Assembly (NCBI GenBank): GCA_021234535.1
Contig: CM037850.1
Span: 20,448,446 to 20,512,445 of the forward strand
Source: Stichopus chloronotus
Lineage: Eukaryota > Echinodermata > Holothuroidea > Aspidochirotida > Stichopodidae
Direction of reading: 5' to 3'
DNA: 64,000 bases
Shown here: piece after piece, positions 1 through 12,454 of the stretch
Numbering within the stretch: position 1 is the first letter of the stretch
Layout of the letters: every line of letters begins with the position of its first letter
The notes under the pieces: model-generated
What the model saw: only the letters and a program-made list of their open reading frames with translations
Told to the model about the DNA's origin: nothing
Databases searched by the model: none
Program-made: the position numbers and the translations under genes

Positions 1-193
1 TAGCCTAAGGCACACAAATTACATTAGCATGCACATTGTACAATCATTACCTTAAGCGAACAGACTGTCATGACATTCATATATTCGAATGTCAAATTGT
101 TTGAAATGTCCAGATAATAAATGAAATTTTATCCTTATCACATGTTGTGTATGTCATCATTACTTCACTCAGAGAATTATTTACTTAAATTAT

Positions 194-366
194 GTAAAAT
201 AAGAACTCCATAAATTTTATGTAAAATTAATGTAAGCGGTATTTGTAAATTTTACATAATTTTGGTAAGTTTTACTACATTTTAGTAAAATTGTTACATC
301 ATAATGTAAGTCTTACATTAACTGTGTGTAAAATTTTACCAAAAAGTTATGGACTTCTTATTTTAC
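194..366. mobile_element. MITE-like element with about 20-bp terminal inverted repeats (copy A)
   Basis: gtaaaataagaactccataa (194-213) is inverted at 347-366 with one mismatch. The interior is AT-rich with several short gtaaaatt/attttac inversions. In copy B the same arms (19529-19548 and 19682-19701) are a perfect 20-bp match. No transposase is seen. Confidence 0.55.
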
Positions 367-374
367 TTTACGTC

Positions 375-434
375 TTTAGGTGAAGTAACCTTACTTTTGA
401 TGCTTCTATCAAAAGTAAGGTTACTTCACCTAAA
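375..434. repeat. Perfect 27-bp inverted repeat with 6-base loop (copy A)
   Basis: Arms 375-401 and 408-434 are exact reverse complements around the loop gcttct. It lies just outside the MITE-like inverted repeat and is conserved in copy B. Confidence 0.85.
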
Positions 435-1060
435 AGGTGAAAATGCTTCTAAGAAGAACATGCATAAGACATGTATACCTCAGGGCATAACCTAAAGAAT
501 TCTCACCAGTTTCTTGGTCGTACTGTTGCGTTAGATAGTGAACCAGCGCCCACCCCCACTTTCACCTGATATACATTCTCTCTAATTTCTTTCATTGGCT
601 CCTACTAGGGTTGATCTCAATGGAGTAAACCTAACTCCATAGAACTTTTGAAAATATAGCTCAATGGAAGTATGCTTACCCCACAAGCATGGCAAACTAA
701 GATTACTACTCTGCTACTTCTGGTGAACACAGAAGAGCAACCACGACTGTCGTAGTTTCTGAAAAACAAAATGCCCCTGAAAAAAAGAAGGGTACCTGAC
801 CACCTCTTTGCCAATTGTATTCGGAGTATAGTGGGGGGTCCAGACCCTTTCGACTCCTCTCCTCTATCCTCATTTGTTAGGTATATGAATGTTTCTGATT
901 TCAATACTTAATGGAATATCAAGTGGTAAACTTTGATTGCCAGTGAACTTTCCCATCCCTTTTTTGCGTAAAATCAATCATCATTTAGCCTTTAAAAACA
1001 TTTTCTAAGTATCGCGAATAATGCGTTTTGTAGCCAATAGTCTAATTTTAATTTTAACAG

Positions 1061-1232
1061 CTTTACGATGGACCAGAAAGTACGTACCCTGAAGTCGGCA
1101 AATGGTGCTGGGATGAATTTACCGAACTAGTGCCCACAAATTTCACTTCCTCTGAAAATTATTTTTTTCTGTTTTATCGGGGTCATCTGTTTTACACGAG
1201 AAGGGGATTCAAAGCAAGATACGTTGCTCTAG
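1061..1232 (+). CDS. Gene A exon, second half of CUB domain
   Basis: Same sequence and splice sites as gene B exon 3: acceptor ttttaacag, LYDGPES, GKWCW, GFKARY, donor gtaagt, phase 0 in and phase 1 out. It is the first coding exon of copy A inside the window. Confidence 0.85.
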
Positions 1233-2683
1233 GTAAGTCTCTGCCATAACAATGCGTTCTGTCATGCCTGAATTGAATATGTCACAATTATAACTATTTA
1301 ACTGAGACGATATTTGGTTACATATATTAAATAGTTTAAGTTAAATATATGACATAAGTGTTTGGGTTTGATATTGCGTTGTTCTGTAAAAAGTGGTTGG
1401 TATTGTATATCTTGTGAGCTCAGTCTGTTCCTGATAACTCCTCGCAACGGTAGTTACTATAGTTTACGTTCATTGCTTATCCACGTACTTGTTCAAATGC
1501 ACAGTGAGTAATAATTATATCCAAGTGGTATCTACAGACACGGTCCACAAAAGCAAATGACGTGTTTAGAGCGACATCAAGACGACGTCACATGAGCTCT
1601 CAATAATACGATCGATTCCAGATCGATGTAATGTATTAATAATATTGTAATAAAGGGACAATCCATAATATTCTAAAATGTCACTGATGGTCAAATTACT
1701 ACATTGTGGCACCCAACTTGGCCATCAGCAGTACTGTTTGTGTCTTGATAACTAATTTTCATGATTGCAATTGTTCAATAGTTTCTAAATATTAAGCTTC
1801 TAAAATTCCTTTTGGTTACTAGTAGTAGCTAAAAATTATTTTAGTTCATTAATATTCAAAATAACATGAAGTCATGAAACGTCATACATAAAATATAAGA
1901 GGAAGAAGCACACATGTCAAGATACAATACAATTATTACAATTTAAATTGATACAATTAATTTTCGGGAAACAGTAGCCAGTTTTAAAGTTAGCAGAACC
2001 AGCAAGCGAGAGCACCGTACACTAAATTTGTTTTTCCCCCATTTCCTACGTGAAAACAAATGCTCGCTGGGGATAAGCCGGAGAACCGGGGTCACTTCAT
2101 CTTGTGTTGACATAAACTTTTCAAAAAACTTTTTTTTCCAGTACTTTGATCCAGCGCTGCCGTCCCGATCAACCCATATCACAGTCGGTGTTGATCTTTA
2201 TTCCCATTAGAGTTTGATCCACCAAGCGAGATCAAGCTCTACCGTGCTCACTCAAATGTGGACACGGGTTCTGAGATGTTAGCACATGAATGTAATGATA
2301 CAAATATGTTTTTTGTGTTTGTTTCTTTTATGACCTAAAAAATTCGGTATGGTAATTGAATGAAAATTAGGACGTCACGTTTGGGTTGACGTAGCACATT
2401 AAGTAAGTCGAGTTGTACACTTTCTTATTCATACCATACTATATAGACATTAAGGAAGTGAAACTACAAACGTCCGTGTGTTGTAACGTTGCGTTTACCA
2501 CGTTTGTGTACACTTTGTGTTCATTTTACCGCAGGCAATGAATGGTTTATATCAGGTGGGTCTTTCATGCAGAATTCTAAGAAAAAGAGGTGTTGCCTCC
2601 ACCCCCCTGTTTAATGTTAAATCGACCCATACTAAAATACGTAAATAAATAATTGACAAAATCACAGTGTTCTCCATCTGTAG

Positions 2684-2815
2684 ATATTGATGAATGTCAA
2701 ACTGTGAACGGAGGTTGTGAGGTCATATCTACCACTTGTGAAAACACTGAAGGTTCCTTCCAGTGTCTCTGCAAGCCAGGGTTTACACACAGTGGATCTT
2801 CTACGGAGTGTGAAG
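2684..2815 (+). CDS. Gene A exon, EGF(Ca) 1
   Basis: DIDEC start, [20 protein letters not shown] core, phase 1-1, 44 codons, donor gtttgt. Matches gene B exon 4 at a constant offset of 19,333. Confidence 0.85.
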
Positions 2816-3915
2816 GTTTGTAAATTTAAGAGGAAAATACTATAATGCTGCATTACATTTGTACCTGAAAACAATTGTTTCGTATGCTGATAAGCACGAG
2901 GACGTTTCTGATTCCCCATATATGTACGCTGTGCTGTAAATATTCACATTGAGCATACTAGCATGTAGTTTTGAGTAAAACTGAATCACCATCACTGTGA
3001 GTACGTATGTAGATGTCCTTAAGCACAATTCAGCTATCTGCTTTTCAATATATGCTCTAAAAAAAATCAGATAATCCATTCGGTAAGTACATTTTGTACA
3101 GTTAGAGGACGAAGTGCCAGAAAAGTGAGGAGGGTTTTCTTCGTCACTTTTCAGGAGGATTCGCTCTAGCTAGAAGAGAAGTCTGGAACTTCTTGGACAC
3201 AAAACGAAGTCTTTATCTATTGTACTTCATTGATAGTCATCTCTATATCTAATCGAAGCACGAGTATATGGATTTCCAAGCGCAAGGAAGTATACTCTCT
3301 AAAAACGGAAAAGCTCTTTGTAACGAGACCCGTATTAATTAACAGCTCCTAGTAGCTAGCTAACGGCTATATTTCCAATATCCAGCACTCAGTATTTCGT
3401 CACGTGACTCTTTGGGTGTCTTATGTTTCCCAGAATCCTACATTTCAGTAGAAGTAAAACAAATCTAATTCTGTGCAAGAGATGGAATGATGTGATTGGA
3501 AACCAACAATATTAATGTACACAAATACAAATATGGTTTTTGTGTCTGTTTCTTTTATGACATTGAAATTCCGATATGGTAATTAAATGAAAATTAGGAC
3601 GTCACGTTTGGGTTGACGTAGCACATTAAGTAAGTCTGAGTTGTACACTTTCTTATTCATACCATGCTATATAGACATTAAGGAAGTTAAGCTACAAACG
3701 TCAGTGTGTTGTAACGTTACGTTTACCACTTTTGTGTACACTTTGTGTTCATTTTACTTCATGCAATGAATGTTTTATACCAGGTGGGTCTTTCATGCAG
3801 AATCCTAAGAAAAAGTGGTATTGCCTCCACCCCCTCCCCTGTTTAATGTTAAATCGACCCATACCAAAATACGTAAATAAATAATTGACAAAATCACAAT
3901 GTTATTCATCTGTAG

Positions 3916-4047
3916 ATATTGATGAATGTCAAACTGGAAACGGAGGTTGTGACGTCATATCTACCACTTGTGAAAACACTGAAGGTTCCTTCCAGTGTCT
4001 CTGCAAGTCAGGGTTTACACACAGTGGATCTTCTACGGAGTGTGAAG
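3916..4047 (+). CDS. Gene A exon, EGF(Ca) 2
   Basis: Tandem copy of the previous exon 1,232 bases downstream, phase 1-1, 44 codons ([20 protein letters not shown]). Confidence 0.85.
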
Positions 4048-5326
4048 GTTTGTAAATTTAAGAGGAAAATACCATAATGCTGCACTACTTTTGTACCTGA
4101 AAACAATTGTTTCGCATGCTGATAAGCACGAGGACGCTTCTGATTCCCCATATATGTACGCTGTGCTGTAAATATTCACGTAGACCGTACTAGCATGTAG
4201 TTTTGAGTAAAACTGTATCACCATCACTGTGAGTACGTAAATGTGTTTAAACACAATTAAGCGTTCTGCTCTGCAAAATATGCTCTAAAAAGAAATCAGA
4301 TAATCCATTCGGTAAGTACATTTTGTACAGTTAGAGGACGAAGTGCCAGAAAAGTGAGGAGGGTTTTCTTCGTCAATTTTCAGGAGGATTCGCTCTAGCT
4401 AGAAGAGAAGTCTGGAACTTCTTGGACACAAAACGAAGTATTTATCTATTGTACTTCATTAATAGTCATCTCTATATCTAATCGAAGCACGAGTATATGG
4501 ATTTCCAAGCGCAAGGAAATATACTCTCTAAAAACGGAAAAGGTCTTTGTAACGAGACCCGTATTAATTAACAGCTCCTAGTAGCTAGCTAACGGCTATA
4601 TTTCCAATATCCAGCACTCAGTATTCCGTCACGTGACTCTTTGGGTGTCTTATGTTTCCTAGAATCCTACAATTCAGTAGAAGTAAAACAAATCTAATTC
4701 TGTGCAACAGATGGAATGATGTGATTGGAAACCAATAATATCAATATATGAATGATATTTTTAAGCTTTATACAGTTAGTGAAGTTACATTTTGTACAGT
4801 TAGAGGACGAAGTGCCCGAAAAGTGAGGAGGGTTTCCTCGTCAATTTTCTGAAGGATTCGCTCTAGCTAGAAGTCTGGAACTTCTTGGACACAAATCGAA
4901 GTATTTATCTATTGTACTCTATTTATAGTCATATCTATATCTAATTGATTTCCAAGCGCAAGGAAGTGTTCTCTCTAGAACGTTTATAGAGCATTACCTG
5001 CGATGCACACTTGTTCAAGTTTACCCAATCGACAATGAGAGTTTTTGTGATTAGCACAAGTAGCGTTAACTGTATATTTAGATAGGTGAGTCAGGAAAGG
5101 TATGTAATGATATTGATTTAATATGAAAACATGGTAAGACTGTAGATGCAGACAGGAGTATGACGAAACACATACAATATACGAAACATACGAAACACAT
5201 ACCAAACATATGGAGAAATTGAGCTACGATTTTTGATGTGTGTAGACTCGTTTTTAATGACATTCCATTACAGGAAGTCACCCATTCTACTTACCAATAG
5301 ATTTATTCTTTCCTGTCATTCTTCAG

Positions 5327-5467
5327 ACATCAACGAATGCGGTATGGTACCAGCAAAATGTGATCCCATCACCACAATATGTGTCAACACGATTGGAGAT
5401 TTCCGGTGCAATTGTCTAGCTGATTTCGTAGTAGATCCATTGTCTAATACAAAATGCCGTCAGAAAG
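5327..5467 (+). CDS. Gene A exon, EGF(Ca) 3
   Basis: DINEC start, [12 protein letters not shown] core, phase 1-1, 47 codons. Matches gene B exon 6. Confidence 0.84.
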
Positions 5468-6240
5468 GTAGCGTTCCTGAAGTTAACATTTAAAACTGAA
5501 TTTTAAAATACATGACTAAATTAAGGATCAGAAATGGTGTTTTAACAATTTCGTACGCAGGATCTACCAAAAGTGAAACTGATAGACGACAGCAATGTTG
5601 TATATTTAACAGACGTAAATCACATTATAACGCATACAATATATTTAAATCGCTGCTCATCTTTTTTCAACATATCTATGCAGTCCTTTCACTAACACGT
5701 CATGTGACAATGGCATCAATGTGTATATTACATGCACTTCACGAAAATACTTTTGTGTACACTGTCTTGCACCATGCTTGCTCTATTGGACATAATAAAT
5801 GGACATAATGCATTACATTGGTTAAGGGTGTCGCTCTTTCTTCAGGGTTTTTGAAAGGCTTGTGCTTATAAAATGATTTTCATGGGTATGCGTGTCTAAA
5901 TATTGGATGTTATAACGTATGTCAAAATGCAAAAGAAAAAAGCAAATGTCATGTTATTAAGTTGACATGTTTTGTTATATGACTACACGTTCTCAGTTAA
6001 GAAATGAATTTCTACCATGCCAGCGTCCTAAACGTCTTGAAAATTACTTCTATTGTTCTTGGACTGTTTTGTTAGTAAACTCTATTTTAATGTTGAAAAT
6101 TAGGAAAATTATTTAGTATTACTGTTTCATAGTCTTTCGCAAATACGTTTAAATCCACCAAAAGCCATCTCCACACTTAATCTCAATTTTAATGCAATAT
6201 AAGAACTATTCCTTCTCGAAACTATTCCTTTTTTACACAG

Positions 6241-6378
6241 GCAGCGATTCAGCAAACCAAAGCACCGCAACAACTGACAGGACTGAAATTTCATCTGTTA
6301 CGCCTAGCCAATTCAAACGCCCTGTAGCGACTGTTACCATATTATCTTACTTAAACACTGGAAAACAAGAAAATACAG
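6241..6378 (+). CDS. Gene A exon, Thr/Ser-rich stalk
   Basis: Phase 1-1, 46 codons, begins [17 protein letters not shown]. Differs from gene B at a few residues (for example SQFKRPVATV versus [10 protein letters not shown]), a cluster of changes that mostly alter the protein. Confidence 0.76.
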
Positions 6379-6645
6379 GTAAATTTAAATACCAACCTTT
6401 TCATGGTATTATACTGAAGTAGAAGTTTGTCCTAAAACACCTACAGTACGTTAATTAATCTTATATTTTGCCTAAACTAGAACCTTGTAAATGGTGCAAA
6501 TATTTTACATGAAATAAAAATATGTTAAATGTAAATGCAAGACATTCTTCAGTTACGAAAAGTGATACCATCATCGCTTTCATTCTCATCAGCATTTACA
6601 CCTATTAAAAAAAAAACAATTATCTTGTATTATATGATATTGCAT

Positions 6646-6825
<180 letters not shown>

Positions 6826-6988
6826 TGGAATAGCAAATAGCAGCAGTTCAAAACAATGTGCTCCTAACAGAAGGATCCACCAGGGATGCCAAGCAGTAAC
6901 TTTCATAATTAGAGAGAATAAAAACGCAAAAAGACGTGACAGGAAAGAAACTGAACTTCTGTTACTCCAAAATTTTATTAAAAACAAA

Positions 6989-7014
6989 CGTTTCGGTCGT
7001 TCGACCTTCTTTAG
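6989..7014 (-). ncRNA. Degenerate hammerhead-ribozyme-like core in the Penelope tail
   Basis: On the minus strand CTAAAGA is followed by a GGTCG/CGACC stem and then CGAAACG. This is the layout of the minimal hammerhead core (CTGATGA, stem II, GAAAC), with two substitutions in the first box. Hammerhead motifs are known in Penelope-like elements. With CTAAAGA in place of CTGATGA it is probably inactive. Confidence 0.4.
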
Positions 7015-7148
7015 TGTGGAGCTTGAAGTACAATGACTGTAGAAGCAAAAATGTCAGAAAGTTACTGAACTTGAACTTGAACAAGATAAAGACAGATTAC
7101 AAGAGGTAAAGAGGAAAAATGAGCTTAAGTTACAAAGGGCAAAGAAGA

Positions 7149-7998
7149 TTAAGAGCTAAAGTTGATGCGTTTTTGAGAGTGTAGTTCATTTCTTTTGTTG
7201 AGGCCAAAGGGTTTAAGGGTTTGTAATTGTGCTGTCCAGTAGATTTCACGTCTGAGGAGATTTCTATTGGTATTGCTAGTACTTTGGATTTGTTCGAATG
7301 GGGTAAAAACGAAATCGGATAAGCTGTGAGGGGAACTGTTGAAGTGAATAGCCACCTCACATGTCTTTTTGTTAGTAAGCATGGCAGATTTGTGATTTCG
7401 GAAACGGACTTTGAATGCAGTAGAAGTTGAGCCAGTATATTGCATGTTACATTTATGACAAGTAACTAGGTAAATAACATTACATGAAGTACAAGTAATA
7501 TTTTCTTTGATCATATATGAATTACCGGTAGTGCAACTTGAGAATGAAGAACATGTGCTGGAAAAGTTTTTGCAGAGATCACATTTCTTAGTACAAGTAA
7601 AATACCCTTTGGTGATGGTATGCTGTGTAGAGGGAAGGGGTCGCATTTTTGAAGGGGCGAGAATCTCCTTGAGATTCTTCGTTCTACGATAAGAGGAAAT
7701 GATAGAATTTGGGGGGAAGAGGTCTTTGACCTGGGTACAATTTCTTAACAAGGGAAAGTGTTTGTGTAGAATTTTGGAGATATCAGGAAGATGTGGATTA
7801 AAATCCAAGACAAGGGGGTATTTCCGTTGAATGTTCTTTTTGGAAGGGCGGAGTAGGGATGCACGACTGGTCAAGCTTGCTTTATAAAAGCTTTTTTCAA
7901 TAATATGGGAGGGGTAACCTTGTCGTAATAAGTACGATTTGTATTCTGTACTACGGATGGCAAATGTGGAGTCACTAGAGCAATTTTTTAGTCTAATA
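7149..7998 (-). pseudogene. Penelope-like element ORF fragment: RT C-terminus and GIY-YIG endonuclease
   Basis: The frame opens with LLRQGYPSHIIEKSFYKA, the segment after the RT thumb. A Cys cluster follows (TKKCDLCKNF), then the GIY-YIG domain: VIYLVTCHKCNMQYTGST, the RFRNH strand with its Arg, and REIYWTAQLQTLKPFGLN carrying the catalytic Glu. These are the family hallmarks. Only the last roughly 280 residues remain and no start is present, so it is a truncated copy. It is unrelated in function to the receptor gene that hosts it. Confidence 0.85.
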
Positions 7999-8520
7999 GT
8001 CTATATATATATATATTGTATGATATTGCAATATCACGCTACCAAATTCTTAATGGAAAATATGGCCAACAAAAAAAAATAAAAGAAAATACAATGATAC
8101 TTTTTGTGAACAGACTTCTGAAACTCTATAGGATATTATAAGTTACATGAGCTACATTATAAGCTGCTGTTTTCAATAATTTAAAACGTAAAATAATAAA
8201 AACAACCACGTATAACCGGAATGACTTTCATTTTTACGACGTAATCATTGTAAAAAAATCCAAACTATGGCTATTCTTATGACAAAATCTAATTAAGTTA
8301 AGTATACTTAAATAAGATCCATCAGAGAAAAGTTAGTGTGGGTGGCATTATCATCTAAATTCTATCGTTGGTTCTCAGAGCTATTCCTGTTTAGCCTGTT
8401 TAGTCATAAAAAAATACTTAAAAATACTCTAAAGTGTTCACATTGGAATATTTACCTTCTACTGTCCACTGTATTGCATTTGTAACAACTAATCAATTTT
8501 CAATTTGTTATTTCTTCCAG

Positions 8521-8599
8521 GTATCTACGTAGCCTTGGGAGTTGGTGTAGTTTTAATACTATCTATTATATTCCTACTTATTTGCCTTGCTTGTGCTTC
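8521..8599 (+). CDS. Gene A exon, transmembrane helix
   Basis: [15 protein letters not shown] then [11 protein letters not shown], acceptor tttcttccag, donor gtaagt. Matches gene B exon 8. Confidence 0.82.
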
Positions 8600-9400
8600 G
8601 TAAGTACTGTAACATGGTTTCGCTGTTGATATTTGGTGCACCAAGATCTCCGTCGTTACTTTCCATAGTACATTACATTAAAACAACTAAAAATGAAATC
8701 AATTTTATTTATTGCAGTCAATTTTTGTTTTTTGTTGCATGGATTATTTGCTAATTAATTTGTTCCTCTTGGATTAAAAAACTATCCATCGTTTTTATAT
8801 TTACATCTTTTATTCCCACGACCAGTACTGTTTTCACTATTTAAATTAACAAAGCAGAGAGCTGGTATTAGCTGTAGATTGAACTAAAATTGATGAAATT
8901 GCTAATGCTTGAAAAAAAATATATATAACACTTTCCGAAAGAAAAAGGTTTAGTTATGCAGTTCATCTAAATGTATTTCTTTGCTTTATTGGAAAGTTCC
9001 ATTTGAAACAACAGTACTTATCGACTATAGTCAATATTTTAATCAACATTTTGAAAGCAAGTGGCACGCGACACTGAACCACACCTAGAAAGATTTTTTT
9101 TTTGTATCTTCTAAATTCTGACAACTCGTTGTTAGTACTGTTTACATATGGAGCAGAAGACAAATAGCATATTGGGTGCTCGATAATCCCACATAAGATT
9201 TAATGAAAACAGAATTGCAATAAAATACACAAGCCTTTTCAATGAGACGTAAGTATTTAAGGCAACAAGGACAGATACATTCAAAAGAAACTAATAAAGA
9301 ACAATTTTAAGAGACGGATACTGCTTGGTCAACATGTGCACCACTACAGTGATGTTCTCACTTTTCTAGTTTTTGTACTCTGTTTTCGTTTTCAACACAG

Positions 9401-9416
9401 TTACAGGAGAGCCTGA
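9401..9416 (+). CDS. Gene A tail exon up to the premature TGA
   Basis: The exon starts at 9401 after ttcaacacag and reads S-Y-R-R-A then TGA at 9414-9416 where gene B has TTA (Leu355). Downstream homology to the tail continues to about 9812. Confidence 0.72.
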
Positions 9417-9725
9417 AGATACAGAGAAAAGAGAGGTACATATGACGGTGGCGAACAAAACAATGTAGACAACGTATATGAGAATGAAACTATGTCATAT
9501 AATCAAGGTACGACGTCCCCTTATAGCGGTGCCACGACCCACGGGAATGACGACTCATCATATGAAAATAACACAATGTCACCTACATACGTTAACCATT
9601 TGTACCAAAATCAGTGGTTAAAGAAAGGCTCCAAGATCGCAGCCTACGAGTACGACTATGCAATTGACATTCAGAGACAAGACAATATACCACAACAAGG
9701 TAGTGGTATCATCAAGATGAATTAA

Positions 9726-10890
9726 ATTGATAATGCGAGAAGCAATGTGTCAAATGAGATGTTACGTGGGTCTCAATGCCAATCAAGGGTTAGTTACCAG
9801 AACTGCAGATAAGTCTAAGCTTTGGAGAGCAAGCCTGCAGACACGTCAGCAGTACATGCGTCCATTTAGACTGAAGGATAACAATCTGCACTTAAGTAAA
9901 TTGTAAAACGGAATGTAAATTTAGTAGTTGTAATTGAGAAACGACAGGAAACATTTATTATCAAGTAGCTGTTGGACATGAAGGGCTGAAACTTTAAGTC
10001 AGCAAGAACGAACCATGCCTGAGACTGTAAACTGGAGAAGTAAATTTTATTTTACATAAGTAAATATAAGATATTGGATAACATTGTAATTTTTTACTTT
10101 TAACATAATGGTGTTGTTGAAGAAGTGGACTACTGTAATTGGATAAGCTACTTGCGTTTTATTGGGATACAACAAGTGATGGAATAGATGTTAAGGGTAA
10201 ACGAATTATGCGATGGTTACTAAACTTTTGAAAGGTGGAACCTGGTGTTAAGAAAGTAGAATTAGGTGTAAATTAAACACCCGAGGACCATTAACGTGCA
10301 TGGTATTGTTCAAGTAACTTAGTCGTGTATATCATGTCATACGTTTACTACACATCAATTACATGTACTCAGTGTAATGTAGAAATGAATTTGTGATGTG
10401 CATGAACTCAATAATGAACTACTGAGATATTGCTGACATCTAAAGGGGTCTCTACATAGAGCATAATGAATACAAGCCCAATGCCGATATCATGTTCCTA
10501 AACCAAGATATAGCTGCTTTAAACTTCTGGTCACAAAACATTTCCAGATACACAAGTGGTGCTAAATTGTCAAGCAAAAGCTTCAACTTGGTGAAAAGTA
10601 TTACAAGAAATCTTTGTTGGTCTGAAATAATGAAAATTCAGATTTACGTTAGGGTGCAAGAATTTTGTAAATATTTGACGAAACGTACTAGCCATTGGCA
10701 CGTACTTCCTGCATGCCTACATTTACCACAGAGCCAGGCTCTGCTAAGATTAATATGGCGAATTTGCACATTCTTATTGTTAGAGGTTCAGGTTATAAAG
10801 GTTTCGTAGCCTTCTAAAAATGCAATGAATAAAAACGTGTTATCTCTGCAGTTGCACTTCCTTTGAGGTGTCGTGGCTTTTCTTTGCTAT
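9726..10890. other. 3' flank of gene A and intergenic DNA
   Basis: To about 10,175 it aligns with the 3' flank of gene B (28,219-28,555), less well than the rest of the duplication. From there to the retroelement fragment I see no exon, RNA gene or repeat that I can name. Confidence 0.5.
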
Positions 10891-10891
10891 G

Positions 10892-11120
10892 GCGCTAATT
10901 ATGATCTTTCAATTTTGTGGCGTTTGTGGCCGACATATTCTTCAAGCAGCTGTCTTTGAGAGTAGTCTTGTTGAAGATTTTGTTCAGTTTGTTATCCCTG
11001 GTAAAATAATTCTTGACGAGATGGAGAGAAGTCTTTCCGATGTTGGTTGACACTATTTGGTTGTATAAGGAGTTCAACCATGTTATTTCTCTTGCTCTTC
11101 TTTTTTCTTTTCTTGGTTAG
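10892..11120 (-). pseudogene. Retroelement ORF fragment (GIY-YIG-type RT polyprotein segment)
   Basis: The minus strand encodes KRRAREITWLNSLYNQ, then STNIGKTSLHLVKNYF and LNKIFNKTTLKDSCLKN, ending HN and a stop. I recognise the pattern W-x-N-P-x-x-S-x-x-V-x-TNIGK ... KIFNxNTxKxSYSCMxN ... HN from RT proteins of Penelope-like and related retroelements in aquatic animals. This is a short decayed piece lying just past the end of duplication copy A. The recognition is from memory of the motif, not a search. Confidence 0.55.
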
Positions 11121-11149
11121 TGGAGTTTGGTTGAAATATGTGGCTAGTT

Positions 11150-11735
11150 CAGTGTGCACAGACTATTCAGGGAAGGACTAGCGCCCAGAAAAAAAAAGAA
11201 AGAAAGAAGAAAAAGGGGGAAGGGGGAGGGATATCAATATGCAGCTAACATGTTTTGTTATGTGGAGAATATTAGTACTCGATGCAATTTTACGTCCTTT
11301 AGTAATTTTGTGCCATGTCAAAAATCGAGTTACGACATGACGCAAATGATTGTGTCGCACAGTAATTCGATTGGTGAAGCAGTTCGATTTTCTCTCAAGG
11401 CGTATATTGCGCACAATCCCCTCTTTGCGGAGTAATGATTTTTTTTTGTTCTCATATCCTTACCATCTGATGATTCCAACACGCCCATAAAATGAGCAAA
11501 TGAATAAGGATGATGCATCGATAAGAGCGTCTAGAATTCAAATTCTCTTGGGGAGGAACCCCAGCCTCCCCCCCCCCATCCTCGGGTGACTCCACGGGAT
11601 CAGTTGTCGTTTGAATTAGCTATTTTTCTCTCTTTTTGGGGGGTGGGTAATTTTTCCTATTATACAAAACAATGGGGTTATGGGTGATCTTTCATGTCAA
11701 TGCAACCTAATTTACGTGTATCGAGGGAAATTTCT
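11150..11735 (+). repeat. Dispersed repeat R1, left part, copy 1
   Basis: Aligns with 49,960-50,660: shared blocks include the tgccatgtcaaaaatcga region, tctcttggggagga, ccatcctcggg and gcaacctaatttacgtgtat. Both copies are interrupted by A- and T-runs. Confidence 0.65.
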
Positions 11736-12204
11736 GGTTTTCAGCTTTAAAAAACAGATTTGAAATCAGTGGAATACAATTTTAGTGACAGTTTGACAAA
11801 ACCGGGGTGTAGCAGCATGCATTCCAGATTAAAACAAATAATAATTTGCAATCAATCTTAGGAAGCTGAGGGCATTTCAAAATAAACTCTTACGGAATTG
11901 CATATGGAAGCAGGGAGCTTGAAGCTGAATTGATGAGCCGCAAATATAGTTTCAAAAAATAGAGTGCTAAAAGTATACTGCTCAAGATGAAAAGCACACT
12001 ATAGTAGTGTGAATGTAAATTATCAAAACTGTTGTTAATTATGTAAATGTATTCTACGTAACTACGCTATAATCACACTAAACTATGTTGTAATGAATGT
12101 AAACAGACTAATTTTAATGTGAATTGGTTGCAAAATATATTGCCTTAGATATTTGCCCCTAATACACTATTCTGCCTTAATGCAACTACTACTGTAACTG
12201 ACGC

Positions 12205-12350
12205 CTATCTGGGTCCCATATGGGTATTATAATGCCAACGTAGCCTACATTGCCCACGTGACACTCATCTGGGACCCATGTGGATACATATATGGACATC
12301 ATCTTGTCCAGCTGAAGTCCAGGTGGGTTCAGATATTCTGCTAGCTGGGA
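12205..12350. repeat. CCCATATGGG-type dispersed repeat
   Basis: Contains tctgggtcccatatgggtat, a second tctgggacccatgtgg and related lines. The same word family recurs at 13,540-13,610, 16,973-17,035 and 38,700-38,950, suggesting a shared non-autonomous element. Confidence 0.5.
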
Positions 12351-12454
12351 CTAATACAACTACAACCACGATGATCAGAATGCACCAAAACGCTATACGC
12401 CTAGCCTAGATGCATACAGTACTCACAACATGACACTATTGAGTAATATATATA

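Larger units (their letters stand above)
2302..4750 (+). repeat. Internal tandem duplication of the EGF exon (about 1.23 kb x2), copy A
   Basis: 2302-3530 and 3530-4750 repeat with a 1,232-base period, each carrying one EGF exon. A third partial copy without an exon (tacagttagaggacgaagtg block) lies at about 4790-4980. The same layout occurs in copy B at about 21,635-24,083. Confidence 0.88.

Noticed and set aside
617..904. 95-codon minus-strand frame, also present at 19,952-20,255
   Set aside because: Frame and start differ between the two duplication copies, and the region is intronic; no recognised domain.
5512..5808. 98-codon plus-strand frame after EGF exon 3
   Set aside because: Lies in an intron; the copy at 24,890 does not keep the frame; no domain.
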